Notes under the pieces: model-generated
What the model was told of the DNA's origin: nothing
Databases searched by the model: none
The model's input: the letters and a program-made list of their open reading frames with translations, nothing else
Translations under genes and position numbers: made by a program
Assembly (NCBI GenBank): GCA_002271215.1
Contig: CP018628.1
Location: 4,216,001-4,280,000, forward strand
Reading direction: 5' to 3'
Length of the DNA stretch: 64,000 nucleotides
Source of the DNA: Lelliottia jeotgali
GTDB lineage: Bacteria > Pseudomonadota > Gammaproteobacteria > Enterobacterales > Enterobacteriaceae
In this document: positions 47,388 through 57,385 of the stretch, one piece after another
Numbering within the stretch: the first letter of the stretch is position 1
Layout of the letters: every line of letters starts with the position of its first letter

Positions 47388-47968
47388 TGACCCTTTTTTG
47401 CCGCGCGATTGCGCTGATGGCGGCCCTGTGGCTGACGGGCTGTAGCCACTCAACGCAAAACAGCGACGGCACACGTCCGCAGGCCTGGCTCCAGCCGGGC
47501 ACCAAAGTGACGCTGCCTGCGCCGGGGATCTCTCCGGCGGTCAATTCCCAGCAACTGCTGACGGGCAGCTTCAATGGTCAGACCCAGTCCCTGCTGGTGA
47601 TGCTCAACGCCGACGCGGACAAAATTACGCTCGCCGGTTTGTCGTCCGTCGGGATTCGCCTGTTCCTCGCCACCTATGACAAAAACGGTATTCATACGGA
47701 GCAGTCTATTATCGTGCCGCAGCTGCCGCCCGCCAGCCAGGTGCTGGCCGACGTGATGCTCAGCCACTGGCCGATCAGCGCCTGGCTGCCGCAGTTGCCG
47801 AAAGGCTGGACGCTGACAGACAAAGGCGATCGCCGCGAACTACGTAACGCCAGCGGCAAGCTGGTGACCGAGATTGTCTACCTGCAGCGCAAAGGCAAAC
47901 GCGAGCCGATCAGCATCGAACAGCATGTTTTTAACTACCACATCACCATTCAATATCTGGGTGACTAA
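47384..47968 (+). CDS. apeN: DUF3261 lipoprotein ApeN
   Basis: 194-residue lipoprotein; lipobox LTGC (Cys20) with Ser at +2, so outer-membrane sorting is expected. DUF3261 family. In APE clusters it is taken as the outer-membrane acceptor partner of ApeL, by analogy to LolB; inference only. It starts ATGATGA over the stop of apeM. Confidence 0.83.
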   Translation: MMTLFCRAIALMAALWLTGCSHSTQNSDGTRPQAWLQPGTKVTLPAPGISPAVNSQQLLTGSFNGQTQSLLVMLNADADKITLAGLSSVGIRLFLATYDKNGIHTEQSIIVPQLPPASQVLADVMLSHWPISAWLPQLPKGWTLTDKGDRRELRNASGKLVTEIVYLQRKGKREPISIEQHVFNYHITIQYLGD

Positions 47969-47969
47969 G

Positions 47970-49139
47970 ATGATCTACATTTCTGCCGTGGGCATGGTGA
48001 ACGCGCTGGGCAACTCGGCTGATGAAATTGCCGCAAATCTGACGCGCGGTGTCGCGCCGGGTATGCACAGCCGCGCGGGCTGGCTGCAAGGCGATCAGGA
48101 CATTGTGCTCGGCGGCGTTGAAGGCGAGCTGCCGCCCATCCCAGATCACCTAGCCGCCCACCGAACCCGCAATAACCAGCTTTTGCTGGCGGCGCTGGCG
48201 CAAATCCAGCCTGCCGTCGACGAGGCCATTGCCCGCGTCGGCCATGACCGCGTGGCGGTGGTTCTCGGCACCAGCACGTCCGGGCTGGACGAGGGCGATG
48301 AGCATGTGCGTTTGTCGCTGAACGGCGAAGCAAGTCCGCGCTGGCAGTATCCGCAGCAGGAGCTGGGCGATCCATCGCGCTTTCTCGCCAACTGGCTGAA
48401 ACTCGAAGGACCCGCGTTTACCCTTTCAACCGCCTGCTCATCGAGCGCGCGGGCGATCATCAGCGGCCGCCGTCTGATTGACGCCGGGCTGGCAGATATC
48501 GCTATCGTTGGCGGAGCCGACACGCTCAGCCGGATGCCGGTCAACGGTTTCCACAGTCTTGAATCGCTTTCCACGACCCTGTGCGAGCCGTTTGGTCGCG
48601 ACCGTCGCGGAATAACCATCGGTGAAGGCGCAGCGCTGATGGTGTTGACCCGCGAGCCGCAGCCCGTCGCGCTGCTAGGTATCGGCGAATCGAGCGATGC
48701 GCACCATATTTCTGCACCTCATCCGCAGGGTGAAGGGGCGATTCGGGCGATTCAACAGGCGCTGAACGAAGCCAACCTGAAGCCGGACGAGATTGGCTAT
48801 ATCAACCTGCACGGCACGGCGACGCCGCTCAACGATCAGATTGAATCGCAGGTGGTGCATGACCTCTTCGGGGACGCCGTTCCGTGCAGTTCAACCAAAC
48901 ATCTGACCGGCCACACGCTGGGCGCGGCGGGTATTACTGAAGCCGCGCTGAGCTGGCTGATCTTGACCCGTTGCCTGCCACTGCCCGCGCAGGATTTTAC
49001 CCGCTACGCGCCCGATCCCACGCTGCCGCCGTGCGGCGTGCTGCACGAACCGGTCGCACTCAATAAACCGGTCATATTGTCCAATTCGTTCGCGTTTGGC
49101 GGCAACAATGCCAGCATTTTGCTGGGGAGAGTGTCATGA
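47970..49139 (+). CDS. apeO: Ketosynthase ApeO
   Basis: 389-residue 3-oxoacyl-ACP synthase, FabB/FabF fold, with the complete Cys-His-His triad: Cys156 in TACSSSAR, His281 in NLHGTATPLND, His315 in LTGHTLGAAG. It forms the chain-extending heterodimer with the chain-length factor ApeC. ATG at 47970, one base after the apeN stop; an upstream frame into apeN is spurious. Overlaps apeP by 4 bp. Confidence 0.88.
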   Translation: MIYISAVGMVNALGNSADEIAANLTRGVAPGMHSRAGWLQGDQDIVLGGVEGELPPIPDHLAAHRTRNNQLLLAALAQIQPAVDEAIARVGHDRVAVVLGTSTSGLDEGDEHVRLSLNGEASPRWQYPQQELGDPSRFLANWLKLEGPAFTLSTACSSSARAIISGRRLIDAGLADIAIVGGADTLSRMPVNGFHSLESLSTTLCEPFGRDRRGITIGEGAALMVLTREPQPVALLGIGESSDAHHISAPHPQGEGAIRAIQQALNEANLKPDEIGYINLHGTATPLNDQIESQVVHDLFGDAVPCSSTKHLTGHTLGAAGITEAALSWLILTRCLPLPAQDFTRYAPDPTLPPCGVLHEPVALNKPVILSNSFAFGGNNASILLGRVS

Positions 49140-49609
49140 GTTATTTATCGCCCGTGGATTATTTACCCCACGATGCGCCGATGCTGCTGCTGGAAACGGT
49201 CGAGAGCGTCACGGATGAGAGCGCCGTTTGCCGCGTAACCGTGGGTCCGCAGGGCGTTCTGGCGCCGTTTATGACTGCCGACGGCGATTTGCCCAGCTGG
49301 TACGCCCTTGAGCTGATGGCGCAGACTGTCGGCGTGTGGTCCGGCTGGCATCGCCACCAGCAGGGGCAAAGCAGTATTGCGCTCGGCATGGTGCTGGGCG
49401 CGCGCGAACTGGTGTGCGCTGAAGGGCGATTCCCGGCGGGTTCCTCGCTCACGATAACCGTCAAACTGCTGATGCAGGACGAACGCTTTGGCAGCTTCGA
49501 GTGTGCTATTACCGCCGATGGCGCAACGCTGGCGACAGGCCGCGTGAACACCTTCCAGCCAAGCGCGGAAGAGTTAACTTCGCTTTTTAATCAGGGATCT
49601 TCCACATGA
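49136..49609 (+). CDS. apeP: Dehydratase ApeP
   Basis: 157-residue FabA/ApeP-type hotdog protein: His12 in YLPHDAPMLLLE and Glu59 in WYALELMAQTVG are the likely catalytic pair. Partner of ApeI in the heterodimeric dehydratase that makes the conjugated double bonds. Overlaps apeQ by 4 bp. Confidence 0.87.
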   Translation: MSYLSPVDYLPHDAPMLLLETVESVTDESAVCRVTVGPQGVLAPFMTADGDLPSWYALELMAQTVGVWSGWHRHQQGQSSIALGMVLGARELVCAEGRFPAGSSLTITVKLLMQDERFGSFECAITADGATLATGRVNTFQPSAEELTSLFNQGSST

Positions 49610-50337
49610 ATCGTTCCGTTTTGGTTACCGGAGCCAGCAAAGGCATCGGACGTGCCATCGCCCGACAACTCGCCGCTGACGGGTTTGTCGTGGGCGTGCA
49701 TTACCACCGCGATGCAGAAGGCGCGCAGGCTACGCTGGACGCCATCCAGCAGGCGGGCGGTCAGGGCCGCTTGCTCTCGTTTGACGTCGGCAACCGTGAA
49801 CAATGTCGCGAGGTGCTGGAGCAGGAGATCGAGGCGCACGGCGCATGGTACGGCGTGGTCAGCAATGCAGGGATTACGCGCGATGGCGCATTCCCGGCGC
49901 TCAGTGAAGATGACTGGGACAGCGTTATTCACACCAATCTCGACAGTTTTTACAACGTCATTCACCCGTGCATCATGCCGATGATTGGCCTGCGCAAAGG
50001 CGGGCGAATTATCACGTTGTCGTCTGTTTCAGGCGTGATGGGCAACCGTGGACAGGTGAACTACAGCGCGGCGAAGGCCGGGATCATTGGCGCAACCAAA
50101 GCGCTGGCGATCGAGCTGGCTAAACGCAAAATCACCGTCAACTGTATCGCACCAGGATTGATTGATACCGGGATGATCGAAATGGAAGAAGCCGCGCTGA
50201 AAGAGGCGATGAGTATTATCCCAATGAAACGTATGGGCCAGGCCGATGAAGTGGCCGGTCTTGCCCGTTACCTGATGTCAGATATTGCGGGCTACATCAC
50301 CCGCCAGGTCATTTCCATTAATGGAGGAATGCTATGA
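49606..50337 (+). CDS. apeQ: Ketoreductase ApeQ (FabG-like)
   Basis: 243-residue NADPH-dependent 3-ketoacyl-ACP reductase of the SDR family. Cofactor loop GASKGIGRAI (9-18), NAG motif in SNAGITRDGAF, catalytic Ser140, Tyr153 and Lys157 (QVNYSAAKAG). Reduces the beta-keto group in each cycle. Overlaps apeR by 4 bp. Confidence 0.88.
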   Translation: MNRSVLVTGASKGIGRAIARQLAADGFVVGVHYHRDAEGAQATLDAIQQAGGQGRLLSFDVGNREQCREVLEQEIEAHGAWYGVVSNAGITRDGAFPALSEDDWDSVIHTNLDSFYNVIHPCIMPMIGLRKGGRIITLSSVSGVMGNRGQVNYSAAKAGIIGATKALAIELAKRKITVNCIAPGLIDTGMIEMEEAALKEAMSIIPMKRMGQADEVAGLARYLMSDIAGYITRQVISINGGML

Positions 50338-51563
50338 CACGTCGCGTGGTTATTACCGGCATGGGCGGCGTCACCGCCTTTGGCGAGGACTGGCAGTCGG
50401 TTTCTGCGGGGCTTCTCGCGGGCGTTAACGCGGTGCGTAAAATGCCGGAGTGGCAGGTTTACGATGGCCTGCACACCTTGCTCGGCGCGCCAATTGATGA
50501 TTTCACCCTACCGGAGCATTACACCCGCAAGCGTATCCGCGCGATGGGCCGCGTGTCGCTGATGTCGACGCGCGCCACTGAAAAAGCGCTGGAGCAGGCC
50601 GGGCTGATTGGCGAAGCGGTACTGACCAACGGTGAAACCGGGATTGCCTACGGTTCGTCCACCGGCAGTACCGGCCCGGTGAGCGAATTTGCCACCATGC
50701 TGACCGAAAAGCACACCAACAACATCACCGGCACCACGTACGTGCAGATGATGCCGCACACCACGGCGGTGAATACCGGCCTGTTCTTTGGTCTGCGCGG
50801 ACGCGTCATCCCGACCTCCAGCGCCTGTACCTCCGGCAGCCAGGCGATTGGCTACGCGTGGGAAGCCATTCGCCACGGTTATCAAACGGTGATGGTCGCA
50901 GGCGGTGCGGAAGAGCTGTGTCCGTCCGAAGCGGCAGTGTTTGATACCCTGTTTGCCACCAGCCAGCGCAATGATGCGCCGAAAACCACTCCGTCACCGT
51001 TTGATACCCAGCGCGATGGCCTGGTGATTGGCGAAGGCGCGGGCACGCTGATTCTGGAAGAGTTAGAGCACGCCAAAGCGCGCGGGGCGACCATCTACGG
51101 CGAAATTGTCGGCTTCGCCACCAACTGCGACGCCGCACACATCACCCAGCCGCAGCGCGAAACCATGCAGATTTGCATGGAGCAGTCACTGCGCATGGCA
51201 GGATTGAGCGCCATGGACATGGGTTATATTTCGGCGCACGGCACGGCAACGGATCGCGGTGATATCGCTGAAAGCCTGGCAACAGCGGCAATTTATGGCG
51301 ACAACGTGCCGATTTCGTCTTTAAAGAGCTATTTCGGCCATACGCTAGGGGCCTGCGGAGCGCTGGAAGCGTGGATGAGCCTGCAAATGATGCGTGAAGG
51401 CTGGTTCGCCCCGACGCTCAATTTAAGACAACCGGATGAGCAATGTGGCGCTTTAGATTATATTATGGGGGAAGCCCGTCGGATTGATTGCGAATATCTG
51501 CAAAGCAATAACTTCGCCTTTGGCGGCATCAATACCTCGATAATCATCAAACGCTGGGCGTAA
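50334..51563 (+). CDS. apeR: Ketosynthase ApeR (FabF-like)
   Basis: 409-residue 3-oxoacyl-ACP synthase with a complete triad: Cys165 in SSACTSGSQ, His302 in AHGTATDRGD and His336 in YFGHTLGACG. In APE systems ApeR is thought to start the chain, or extend a second acyl chain, rather than act in the main loop. It precedes acpT by 2 bp. Confidence 0.88.
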   Translation: MTRRVVITGMGGVTAFGEDWQSVSAGLLAGVNAVRKMPEWQVYDGLHTLLGAPIDDFTLPEHYTRKRIRAMGRVSLMSTRATEKALEQAGLIGEAVLTNGETGIAYGSSTGSTGPVSEFATMLTEKHTNNITGTTYVQMMPHTTAVNTGLFFGLRGRVIPTSSACTSGSQAIGYAWEAIRHGYQTVMVAGGAEELCPSEAAVFDTLFATSQRNDAPKTTPSPFDTQRDGLVIGEGAGTLILEELEHAKARGATIYGEIVGFATNCDAAHITQPQRETMQICMEQSLRMAGLSAMDMGYISAHGTATDRGDIAESLATAAIYGDNVPISSLKSYFGHTLGACGALEAWMSLQMMREGWFAPTLNLRQPDEQCGALDYIMGEARRIDCEYLQSNNFAFGGINTSIIIKRWA

Positions 51564-51565
51564 CT

Positions 51566-52165
51566 ATGTACCAGTTTGTACTGGCAAAAATCTCGACTCT
51601 TAACGCTGATCCTTATGCTTCAGCGCTTTCAGACATCGCGCCGCAGGGCGCGCGACGCGCTCGTTGGCTCGCGGGCCGGACGCTGCTCACTCGCGCATTG
51701 TCCCCCGCGCCGCTGCCGGAAATCGTCTTTGGTGAACAGGGTAAACCGGCGTTTGTCGACGCTCGTCCGCTGTGGTTCAACCTGAGCCACAGCGGGGATG
51801 ATATTGCCCTGCTGCTGAGTGATGAAGGCGAAGTGGGTTGCGATATCGAAGTGATCCGCCCGCGCGATAACTGGCAGGCGTTGGCTAACGCCGTGTTCAG
51901 CGTCGCCGAGCATCGTGAGCTGGAACAGGAAACGCCGGAACAAAAACTGTCGGCGTTCTGGCGCATCTGGACGCGCAAAGAGGCGATTGTTAAACAGCGC
52001 GGCGGCAGCGCCTGGCAGATTGTCAGTGTCGACAGCGCGGCAAAACAGCCTCATCCGGTGAGCCAAATCCAGTTCGGCTCCCTGAGCCTGGCGGTGTGTA
52101 CGCCAACCCCTTTTGAACTCACCGCTGAGTCTATTTCACCTTTTTCGCTGCTGGCAGAAAAATAA
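51566..52165 (+). CDS. acpT: 4'-Phosphopantetheinyl transferase AcpT
   Basis: Sfp-type transferase that attaches the phosphopantetheine arm of CoA to carrier proteins. 199 residues (E. coli 195) with LWFNLSHSGDDIALLL (about 70-85), GCDIEVIRPR (Mg-binding) and FWRIWTRKEAIVKQRGG. E. coli K-12 AcpT lacks known partners in its genome; here it is the last gene of the APE operon and its two ACP substrates are in the same operon. The 3' end overlaps arnF tail to tail by 35 bp. Confidence 0.94.
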   Translation: MYQFVLAKISTLNADPYASALSDIAPQGARRARWLAGRTLLTRALSPAPLPEIVFGEQGKPAFVDARPLWFNLSHSGDDIALLLSDEGEVGCDIEVIRPRDNWQALANAVFSVAEHRELEQETPEQKLSAFWRIWTRKEAIVKQRGGSAWQIVSVDSAAKQPHPVSQIQFGSLSLAVCTPTPFELTAESISPFSLLAEK

Positions 52166-52520
52166 CCAGTACGCCCGCGATAATCAAACCGACGCCCGCC
52201 AGCCCGGCCCAGGAGAAACGTTCACTCCAGCCGGGTAGCACGATAGCGGCAATCCACACCAGAATGTAGCTCAGGCTGAGTAGCGCATAGGCCCTGCTCA
52301 GCGCCATGCGGTGCAGCGCCAGATACCAGCAGCCCATCGAGGCGATGTAACCGCTCAACCCCAAAAGCAACATGCCGCTGCCTGTGGCGAAATGGAATAA
52401 CGCCCTCAGTAAAGAGAGCGGTTCAGCGACCGGCGGGAGAGAGACCATCGCCGAGCGCAGCAGGAGCTGCGCCCCACTGACCAGTACCACGCTGCACAGC
52501 GCCCAGAATATCCCTTTCAC
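52131..52520 (-). CDS. arnF: Undecaprenyl phosphate-L-Ara4N flippase subunit ArnF
   Basis: Small inner-membrane protein of the EmrE-like fold, 129 residues with four hydrophobic segments. With ArnE it flips undecaprenyl-phosphate-4-amino-4-deoxy-arabinose to the periplasm. Last gene of arnBCADTEF; ends inside acpT on the opposite strand. Overlaps arnE by 4 bp. Confidence 0.92.
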   Translation of the reverse strand: MKGIFWALCSVVLVSGAQLLLRSAMVSLPPVAEPLSLLRALFHFATGSGMLLLGLSGYIASMGCWYLALHRMALSRAYALLSLSYILVWIAAIVLPGWSERFSWAGLAGVGLIIAGVLVIFLPAAKKVK

Positions 52521-52855
52521 AGGCTACCTCCCAGCAGCACAATACCGGCCATGATCAATCCGACGCCCAGCCAGTGATGAGGCGCGACCTTCTCATGCCA
52601 GAACGCTTTTGCAGCCAGCGTGACCCAGACAAAATTCAGGCTCAGCATCGGGTACGCGATCCCCACCGGCACGCGCTGAAGCACCATCAGCCACAGCACC
52701 ATGCCGACGCCCAGCGCCAGCAGGGCCAGGCCGAGCCAGAAGACGATATGCCTCCCACGTCCGCCGCTTTTTGCCGGGCGCGTGGCCTGTTTCTGGCAGA
52801 GTTGGCCCGCGCAGCTCAGTAGGCTTGCCAGTCCCAGCCAGATCCAGACCGTCAT
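52517..52855 (-). CDS. arnE: Undecaprenyl phosphate-L-Ara4N flippase subunit ArnE
   Basis: 112-residue partner of ArnF with four hydrophobic segments; [21 protein letters not shown] (about 71-91) is typical of the DMT/SMR fold. Overlaps arnT by 4 bp. Confidence 0.92.
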   Translation of the reverse strand: MTVWIWLGLASLLSCAGQLCQKQATRPAKSGGRGRHIVFWLGLALLALGVGMVLWLMVLQRVPVGIAYPMLSLNFVWVTLAAKAFWHEKVAPHHWLGVGLIMAGIVLLGGSL

Positions 52856-54507
52856 TGTGGCAAATACTGCAGGTAGGCCAGACGTCCCTGGATAATGAGA
52901 GTGTCAGGCTTGGGTAACTCAGCGCGCGCGAGGTCATCGTTTTTCGACAGCAAAATCACCAGCGAGATTTTCCCCTGCGCACGATGGTCCGCCAGCCAGC
53001 TGGCGAAATCATCTTTGCCGATATAACGCCCTTTCACATCAGGGTAGTCCAGACCGTATTTCAGCTCACCGCTCTGACCAAACATGATGATATCGCTGCG
53101 TTTCAGGTCCCACGCCAGCCCGGAGGCAATCCCGACGTTATTGGCCAGCACAAAGGTGCTTTCCGTGAGCGGCTGTCGCACCGTATCCACCAGCGACTGC
53201 GGCTGTTTGGAATCCACCACCCGATTGGGCACGGCGAATCCCAGCAACAGCCCCAGCCCCAGCGGGCAGATCGCCGCCAGCCACCAGCGCTGCTCAGCCC
53301 GGCGTAATGTCCACCAGCCGACGAGCGCCCAGACCAGAAACGCCACTACCGCGCAGAAGACTTTGTACAGCTCGATGGAGGTCCAGACCGGGTGTTTCGT
53401 CGGCCCCCACGGCGAGATAACCAGCGCCGCGACGACGCCCAGCACGCCAAATGCCAGGTTGATTACCGCGTTGGCCCGCAGAACTTTCACGCCGTTGCCG
53501 ACAAGCGAACAGGCGTAGCGCGCCATCAGCATCGCCAGCGGTGCAAAGCACGGCAAAATGTAGGTGGGTAGTTTGCCCTTCGCGATGCTGAAAAACAGCA
53601 GCGGCATCACCACCCAGCCTAATAAATAGAACCCACCGCGCGCGTCCTTACTATCGCGCCAGCCGAGCCGCAGTGCGCCAGGCAGCAGCGCCAGCCACGG
53701 TAAACTTCCCGCCATCAGGAACGGAATGTAGTACCAGAACGGCGCTTTGTGCTGGGCATCGCTGCTGGCAAAACGCTGGACATGCTCAACCCAGAAGAAG
53801 TAGCGCCAGAAATCCGGCTCGCGATGGGCAATCGCCAGCGCCCACGGCAGGACGATCAGCACGCAGCTCAGCACCGCCAGCCAGCCGAACAGCAGCACCT
53901 CTTTCCAGCGTTTTTGCACGATGACCCACGGCAGTACGGCGACGACCGGTACCGCCAGTGCCAAAAATCCTTTGGTCATGACGCCCATGCCACAGGCCAG
54001 CCCCAGCAGCAGGTAGCCGCCGATTTTGCCCGCACGGGTGTTCGCCTGCGCGGCAATCCAGAAGCTGCACATAGCGGCGACCAGCCAGAGGGTGATCATC
54101 GGGTCCAGCACGGCGTAAGTGCCAACACCATAGACCAGCAGCAAGGTGAGGAAAATCATGCCAGAGGTCAGCGCTACGCATTTATCGCGCCAGATTTGCC
54201 AGGTCAGCCAGATAACCAGCAGCGCGGTCAGCCCGGTGGAAAAAATCGCCCCGGCACGCACGGCAAAGTTCGAGTCGCCAAACAGCATCTGGCCGAGGCT
54301 GTTGATCCAGTATCCGGCAATTGGTTTTTCAAAATAGCGCAGCCCAAGGAAATGCGGCACCACCCAGTTTCCAGTGGCCAGCATTTCACGGCTGATCTCC
54401 GCATAGCGCGTTTCATCCGGCTGCCAGAGCAGGCGGATATCAACGGGCAACAGATAGTAAAGCGCAAACAGAACGAAAAGAGCGACACTAAAACGCGCAG
54501 ATTTCAT
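52852..54507 (-). CDS. arnT: Lipid A Ara4N transferase ArnT
   Basis: GT-C-fold inner-membrane enzyme that moves Ara4N from undecaprenyl phosphate to lipid A phosphates, lowering binding of polymyxin and cationic peptides. 551 residues (E. coli 550) with about 12 hydrophobic segments. The conserved acidic loop [14 protein letters not shown] (about residues 30-43) and [12 protein letters not shown] are visible. Overlaps arnD by 4 bp. Confidence 0.96.
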   Translation of the reverse strand: MKSARFSVALFVLFALYYLLPVDIRLLWQPDETRYAEISREMLATGNWVVPHFLGLRYFEKPIAGYWINSLGQMLFGDSNFAVRAGAIFSTGLTALLVIWLTWQIWRDKCVALTSGMIFLTLLLVYGVGTYAVLDPMITLWLVAAMCSFWIAAQANTRAGKIGGYLLLGLACGMGVMTKGFLALAVPVVAVLPWVIVQKRWKEVLLFGWLAVLSCVLIVLPWALAIAHREPDFWRYFFWVEHVQRFASSDAQHKAPFWYYIPFLMAGSLPWLALLPGALRLGWRDSKDARGGFYLLGWVVMPLLFFSIAKGKLPTYILPCFAPLAMLMARYACSLVGNGVKVLRANAVINLAFGVLGVVAALVISPWGPTKHPVWTSIELYKVFCAVVAFLVWALVGWWTLRRAEQRWWLAAICPLGLGLLLGFAVPNRVVDSKQPQSLVDTVRQPLTESTFVLANNVGIASGLAWDLKRSDIIMFGQSGELKYGLDYPDVKGRYIGKDDFASWLADHRAQGKISLVILLSKNDDLARAELPKPDTLIIQGRLAYLQYLPQ

Positions 54508-55406
54508 GGAGCTGGGCTCACGGTTTGTTGATAGCCAAGCCAGCCTTCGCGACCGGCCATTTCATTACGGACAATTTTGCCGACGGGTAACGTGCTGAGG
54601 TCGTCGGGCAACATCTCGCTTAACGGACAAAACTGAATGCCTTCCTGCGCGGCCAGTTGCAGCAGCGCCGCGAAGTCCTGCTGATACGCAATCCCCTCCA
54701 CTTCGGCGTGGATAGTGTAGACCGGTGTGCCGGTATCGCGGTGGATACAGTCGAGGATATAGCGGTTAAAATTCTCCGCCGAGACCTCGCGCCCCACCAC
54801 TTCATCCCAGGTCGGGAGCGTCACCGGAATTTGTACGGTACCGAGCCGCGTCTCGCCGAGCTGGGGCAAAAACGGCCCAGAACCGCGGCAGTCGCTGTTA
54901 TAGCGAAACGTAAACGGCTCTTTGGCACGCACCACACGCTGATCGGCACGCCAGCCAGCTACCGCCGAGCAGTGAACCGGCTTGCCGAGGATCGCCTCCA
55001 GCTCCATCAGACCGCGTTCGACTTCGCGGGTCAGACGAGGAATTTTCCACACCCCGCTCCAGGCCTGCCAGGCGTGATGATCCCAAGCGTGCAGCCCGAC
55101 TTCATGGCTCAGAGCCGCGGCGCGGATCACCTCTTCGTTGCCCGCGCCGATACGCTTGCCGGGCCAGGCGGTGCCCGCCAGCAGAATATCCCAGCCGTAA
55201 AGGGATGCCGCACGGGAGCGCAGCATTTTCATCAGAAAGGTCGGTTTAAATAGGCGCCACAGATGGCGCCCCATGTTGTCAGGCCCGACGCTGAAGAAAA
55301 AGCTGGCGCGAACATGATGCTCGCTCAGCAGTTCCAGCAGGCGTGGCACGCCGTCGCGGGTGCCACGAAAGGTATCGACATCAATGCGTAAACCGACTTT
55401 TTTCAT
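54504..55406 (-). CDS. arnD: 4-Deoxy-4-formamido-L-arabinose-phosphoundecaprenol deformylase ArnD
   Basis: NodB-type polysaccharide deacetylase that removes the formyl group from undecaprenyl-phosphate-Ara4FN. 300 residues; the metal motif starts [22 protein letters not shown], and later [14 protein letters not shown] has the His pair. Overlaps arnA by 4 bp. Confidence 0.96.
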   Translation of the reverse strand: MKKVGLRIDVDTFRGTRDGVPRLLELLSEHHVRASFFFSVGPDNMGRHLWRLFKPTFLMKMLRSRAASLYGWDILLAGTAWPGKRIGAGNEEVIRAAALSHEVGLHAWDHHAWQAWSGVWKIPRLTREVERGLMELEAILGKPVHCSAVAGWRADQRVVRAKEPFTFRYNSDCRGSGPFLPQLGETRLGTVQIPVTLPTWDEVVGREVSAENFNRYILDCIHRDTGTPVYTIHAEVEGIAYQQDFAALLQLAAQEGIQFCPLSEMLPDDLSTLPVGKIVRNEMAGREGWLGYQQTVSPAP

Positions 55407-57385
55407 GATGCCTGTTCCGTCAGCTCCACGGTACGCAGGAAGAAATCGAGGGTTTCGTCGATGGTCTGGACCATATCCACCGTCGGCTCCCAGTTCAGGC
55501 AGCGTTTCGCATTGCGGATGCTCGGTTTGCGATGCTCAACGTCCTGATATCCTTTGCCATAATAGCTGCTGCTTTCCACTTCGCGGAAACCGGCAAACGG
55601 CGGGAAGCGGTCGCGCAGCGGATGGCGCTCGAAGCTTTCAAGCAGCATTTCGGCCAGCTCGCGGATGCTCGCTTCGTTTTCCGGGTTACCGATGTTGATG
55701 ATTTCCCCGTCGCAGCGCCCGTCTTTGTTCTCGATGATGCGGAACAGGGCTTCGATGCCGTCGCTGATATCAGTAAAGCAGCGTTTCTGTTTGCCGCCTT
55801 CAATCAGCTTAATCGGTGAGCCTTCCACCAGATTGAGGATCAGTTGGGTGATCGCCCGCGAACTGCCGATTCGCGCCGCGTTGAGGTTATCAAGGCGCGG
55901 CCCCATCCAGTTAAACGGACGGAACAGGGTGAACCGCAGATTTTCTTTTTCACCGTATGCCCAGATAACGCGGTCCAGCAGCTGTTTCGATACCGAGTAA
56001 ATCCAGCGCTGTTTGTTGATAGGCCCCACCACCAGGTTCGAGGTGTCTTCGTCGAACACTTTGTCGGTGCACATACCGTACACTTCCGAGGTGGATGGGA
56101 AGATGATGCGCTTGTTGTACTTCACGCAGTCGCGGATGATTTTCAGGTTCTCTTCAAAATCGAGCTCGAAAACGCGCAGCGGATTACGGGTGTATTCGAT
56201 AGGCGTAGCGATGGCCACCAGCGGCAACACCACGTCGCATTTCTTAATATGGTATTCAATCCACTCGGAATGAATGCTGATATCCCCTTCCACGAAATGG
56301 AAACGCGGGCAGTCGAGGAAACGGCTGATCGCATCCGAGCCAATATCAAGGCCATAGATTTCGTAGTTGTCGTCTTTGAGCAAACGCTCGGTCAAATGGT
56401 TACCGATAAAACCGTTCACACCGAGGATCAGCACGCGGGTGCGGCGTTTCAGGGCAACAAACGGTGCGCTGGTGACCAGTGCGCCATTCACCAGCCCTAA
56501 CGACTGCGCCAGCTGTGTGCCCGGCATGTACACACCGTTTTCCGTCTGTCCGGTGACAATCTCCAGCGCCTGTTCACCGCAGGCGATAATCAGCGGGGAT
56601 GAGGAAATCACCGTGCCCGGTTTCGCCGCAGGGGTGTCCGCGCGCACGCGGGATTTCCAGACGATAAATTTGCTCGCCCCGACATAGGCAACGGCACCCG
56701 GCCACGGGTCGGTCACTGCACGTACCAGGTTGTGCAATTGCGCCGCCGGTTTGGTCCAGTCCAGACGCCCGTCTTCCGGGGTGCGACGGCCAAAACAGGT
56801 GGCTTCGCTGTGGTTCTGTTCGGTCTCTTTAATCGTACCCTGACGCAAGGCAGGCAGCGCGTCGCGCAACAGCGTCTGGGCTGCCGCACACAGCTTGTGA
56901 TGCAGGGTCAGCGCGGTGTCATCGGCATCAATACTGACGCGCTGCTGGGCGGCAATCGCCCCGGCATCGGCACTCTTCACCATGCGGTGCAGCGTCACGC
57001 CGGTTTCCGTTTCACCGTTCACCAGCGCCCAGTTCAGCGGCGCACGACCGCGATATTTTGGCAGCAGCGAACCGTGAAGATTAAACGCTCCGCCCGGTGC
57101 GGCGTTGAGGATCTCATCGCACAGCAAGTTGCGGTAATAGAAAGAGAAAATCACATCAGGAGCCAGTTTCTGGATGCGGTCCACCCACAGCGGATGGTTC
57201 ACATCATCGGGCGCATATACCGGGATTTCACGCTCAGCGGCGATACGCGCCACGGAACTAAAGAAGTGGTTCTCGCCCGCAGTATCCGGGTGAGTGAAAA
57301 TGGCAGCGATGTCATAGCCCGCTTCCAGAAGGGCTAACGTGCCCGTACAGCCCATATCGTGATAGGCAAAAACAACGGCTTTCAT
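55403..57385 (-). CDS. arnA: Bifunctional UDP-Ara4N formyltransferase / UDP-GlcA oxidase-decarboxylase ArnA
   Basis: 660 residues with two domains: an N-terminal formyltransferase ([22 protein letters not shown], about 98-119) and a C-terminal NAD-dependent UDP-glucuronate decarboxylase ([16 protein letters not shown], about 320, and the catalytic Tyr in [16 protein letters not shown]). The same length as E. coli ArnA. Overlaps arnC by 4 bp. Confidence 0.97.
   Translation of the reverse strand: MKAVVFAYHDMGCTGTLALLEAGYDIAAIFTHPDTAGENHFFSSVARIAAEREIPVYAPDDVNHPLWVDRIQKLAPDVIFSFYYRNLLCDEILNAAPGGAFNLHGSLLPKYRGRAPLNWALVNGETETGVTLHRMVKSADAGAIAAQQRVSIDADDTALTLHHKLCAAAQTLLRDALPALRQGTIKETEQNHSEATCFGRRTPEDGRLDWTKPAAQLHNLVRAVTDPWPGAVAYVGASKFIVWKSRVRADTPAAKPGTVISSSPLIIACGEQALEIVTGQTENGVYMPGTQLAQSLGLVNGALVTSAPFVALKRRTRVLILGVNGFIGNHLTERLLKDDNYEIYGLDIGSDAISRFLDCPRFHFVEGDISIHSEWIEYHIKKCDVVLPLVAIATPIEYTRNPLRVFELDFEENLKIIRDCVKYNKRIIFPSTSEVYGMCTDKVFDEDTSNLVVGPINKQRWIYSVSKQLLDRVIWAYGEKENLRFTLFRPFNWMGPRLDNLNAARIGSSRAITQLILNLVEGSPIKLIEGGKQKRCFTDISDGIEALFRIIENKDGRCDGEIINIGNPENEASIRELAEMLLESFERHPLRDRFPPFAGFREVESSSYYGKGYQDVEHRKPSIRNAKRCLNWEPTVDMVQTIDETLDFFLRTVELTEQAS

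Noticed and set aside
53749..54531. 260-residue plus-strand frame
   Set aside because: Antisense to arnT; composition is that of a shadow of a GC-rich membrane gene.
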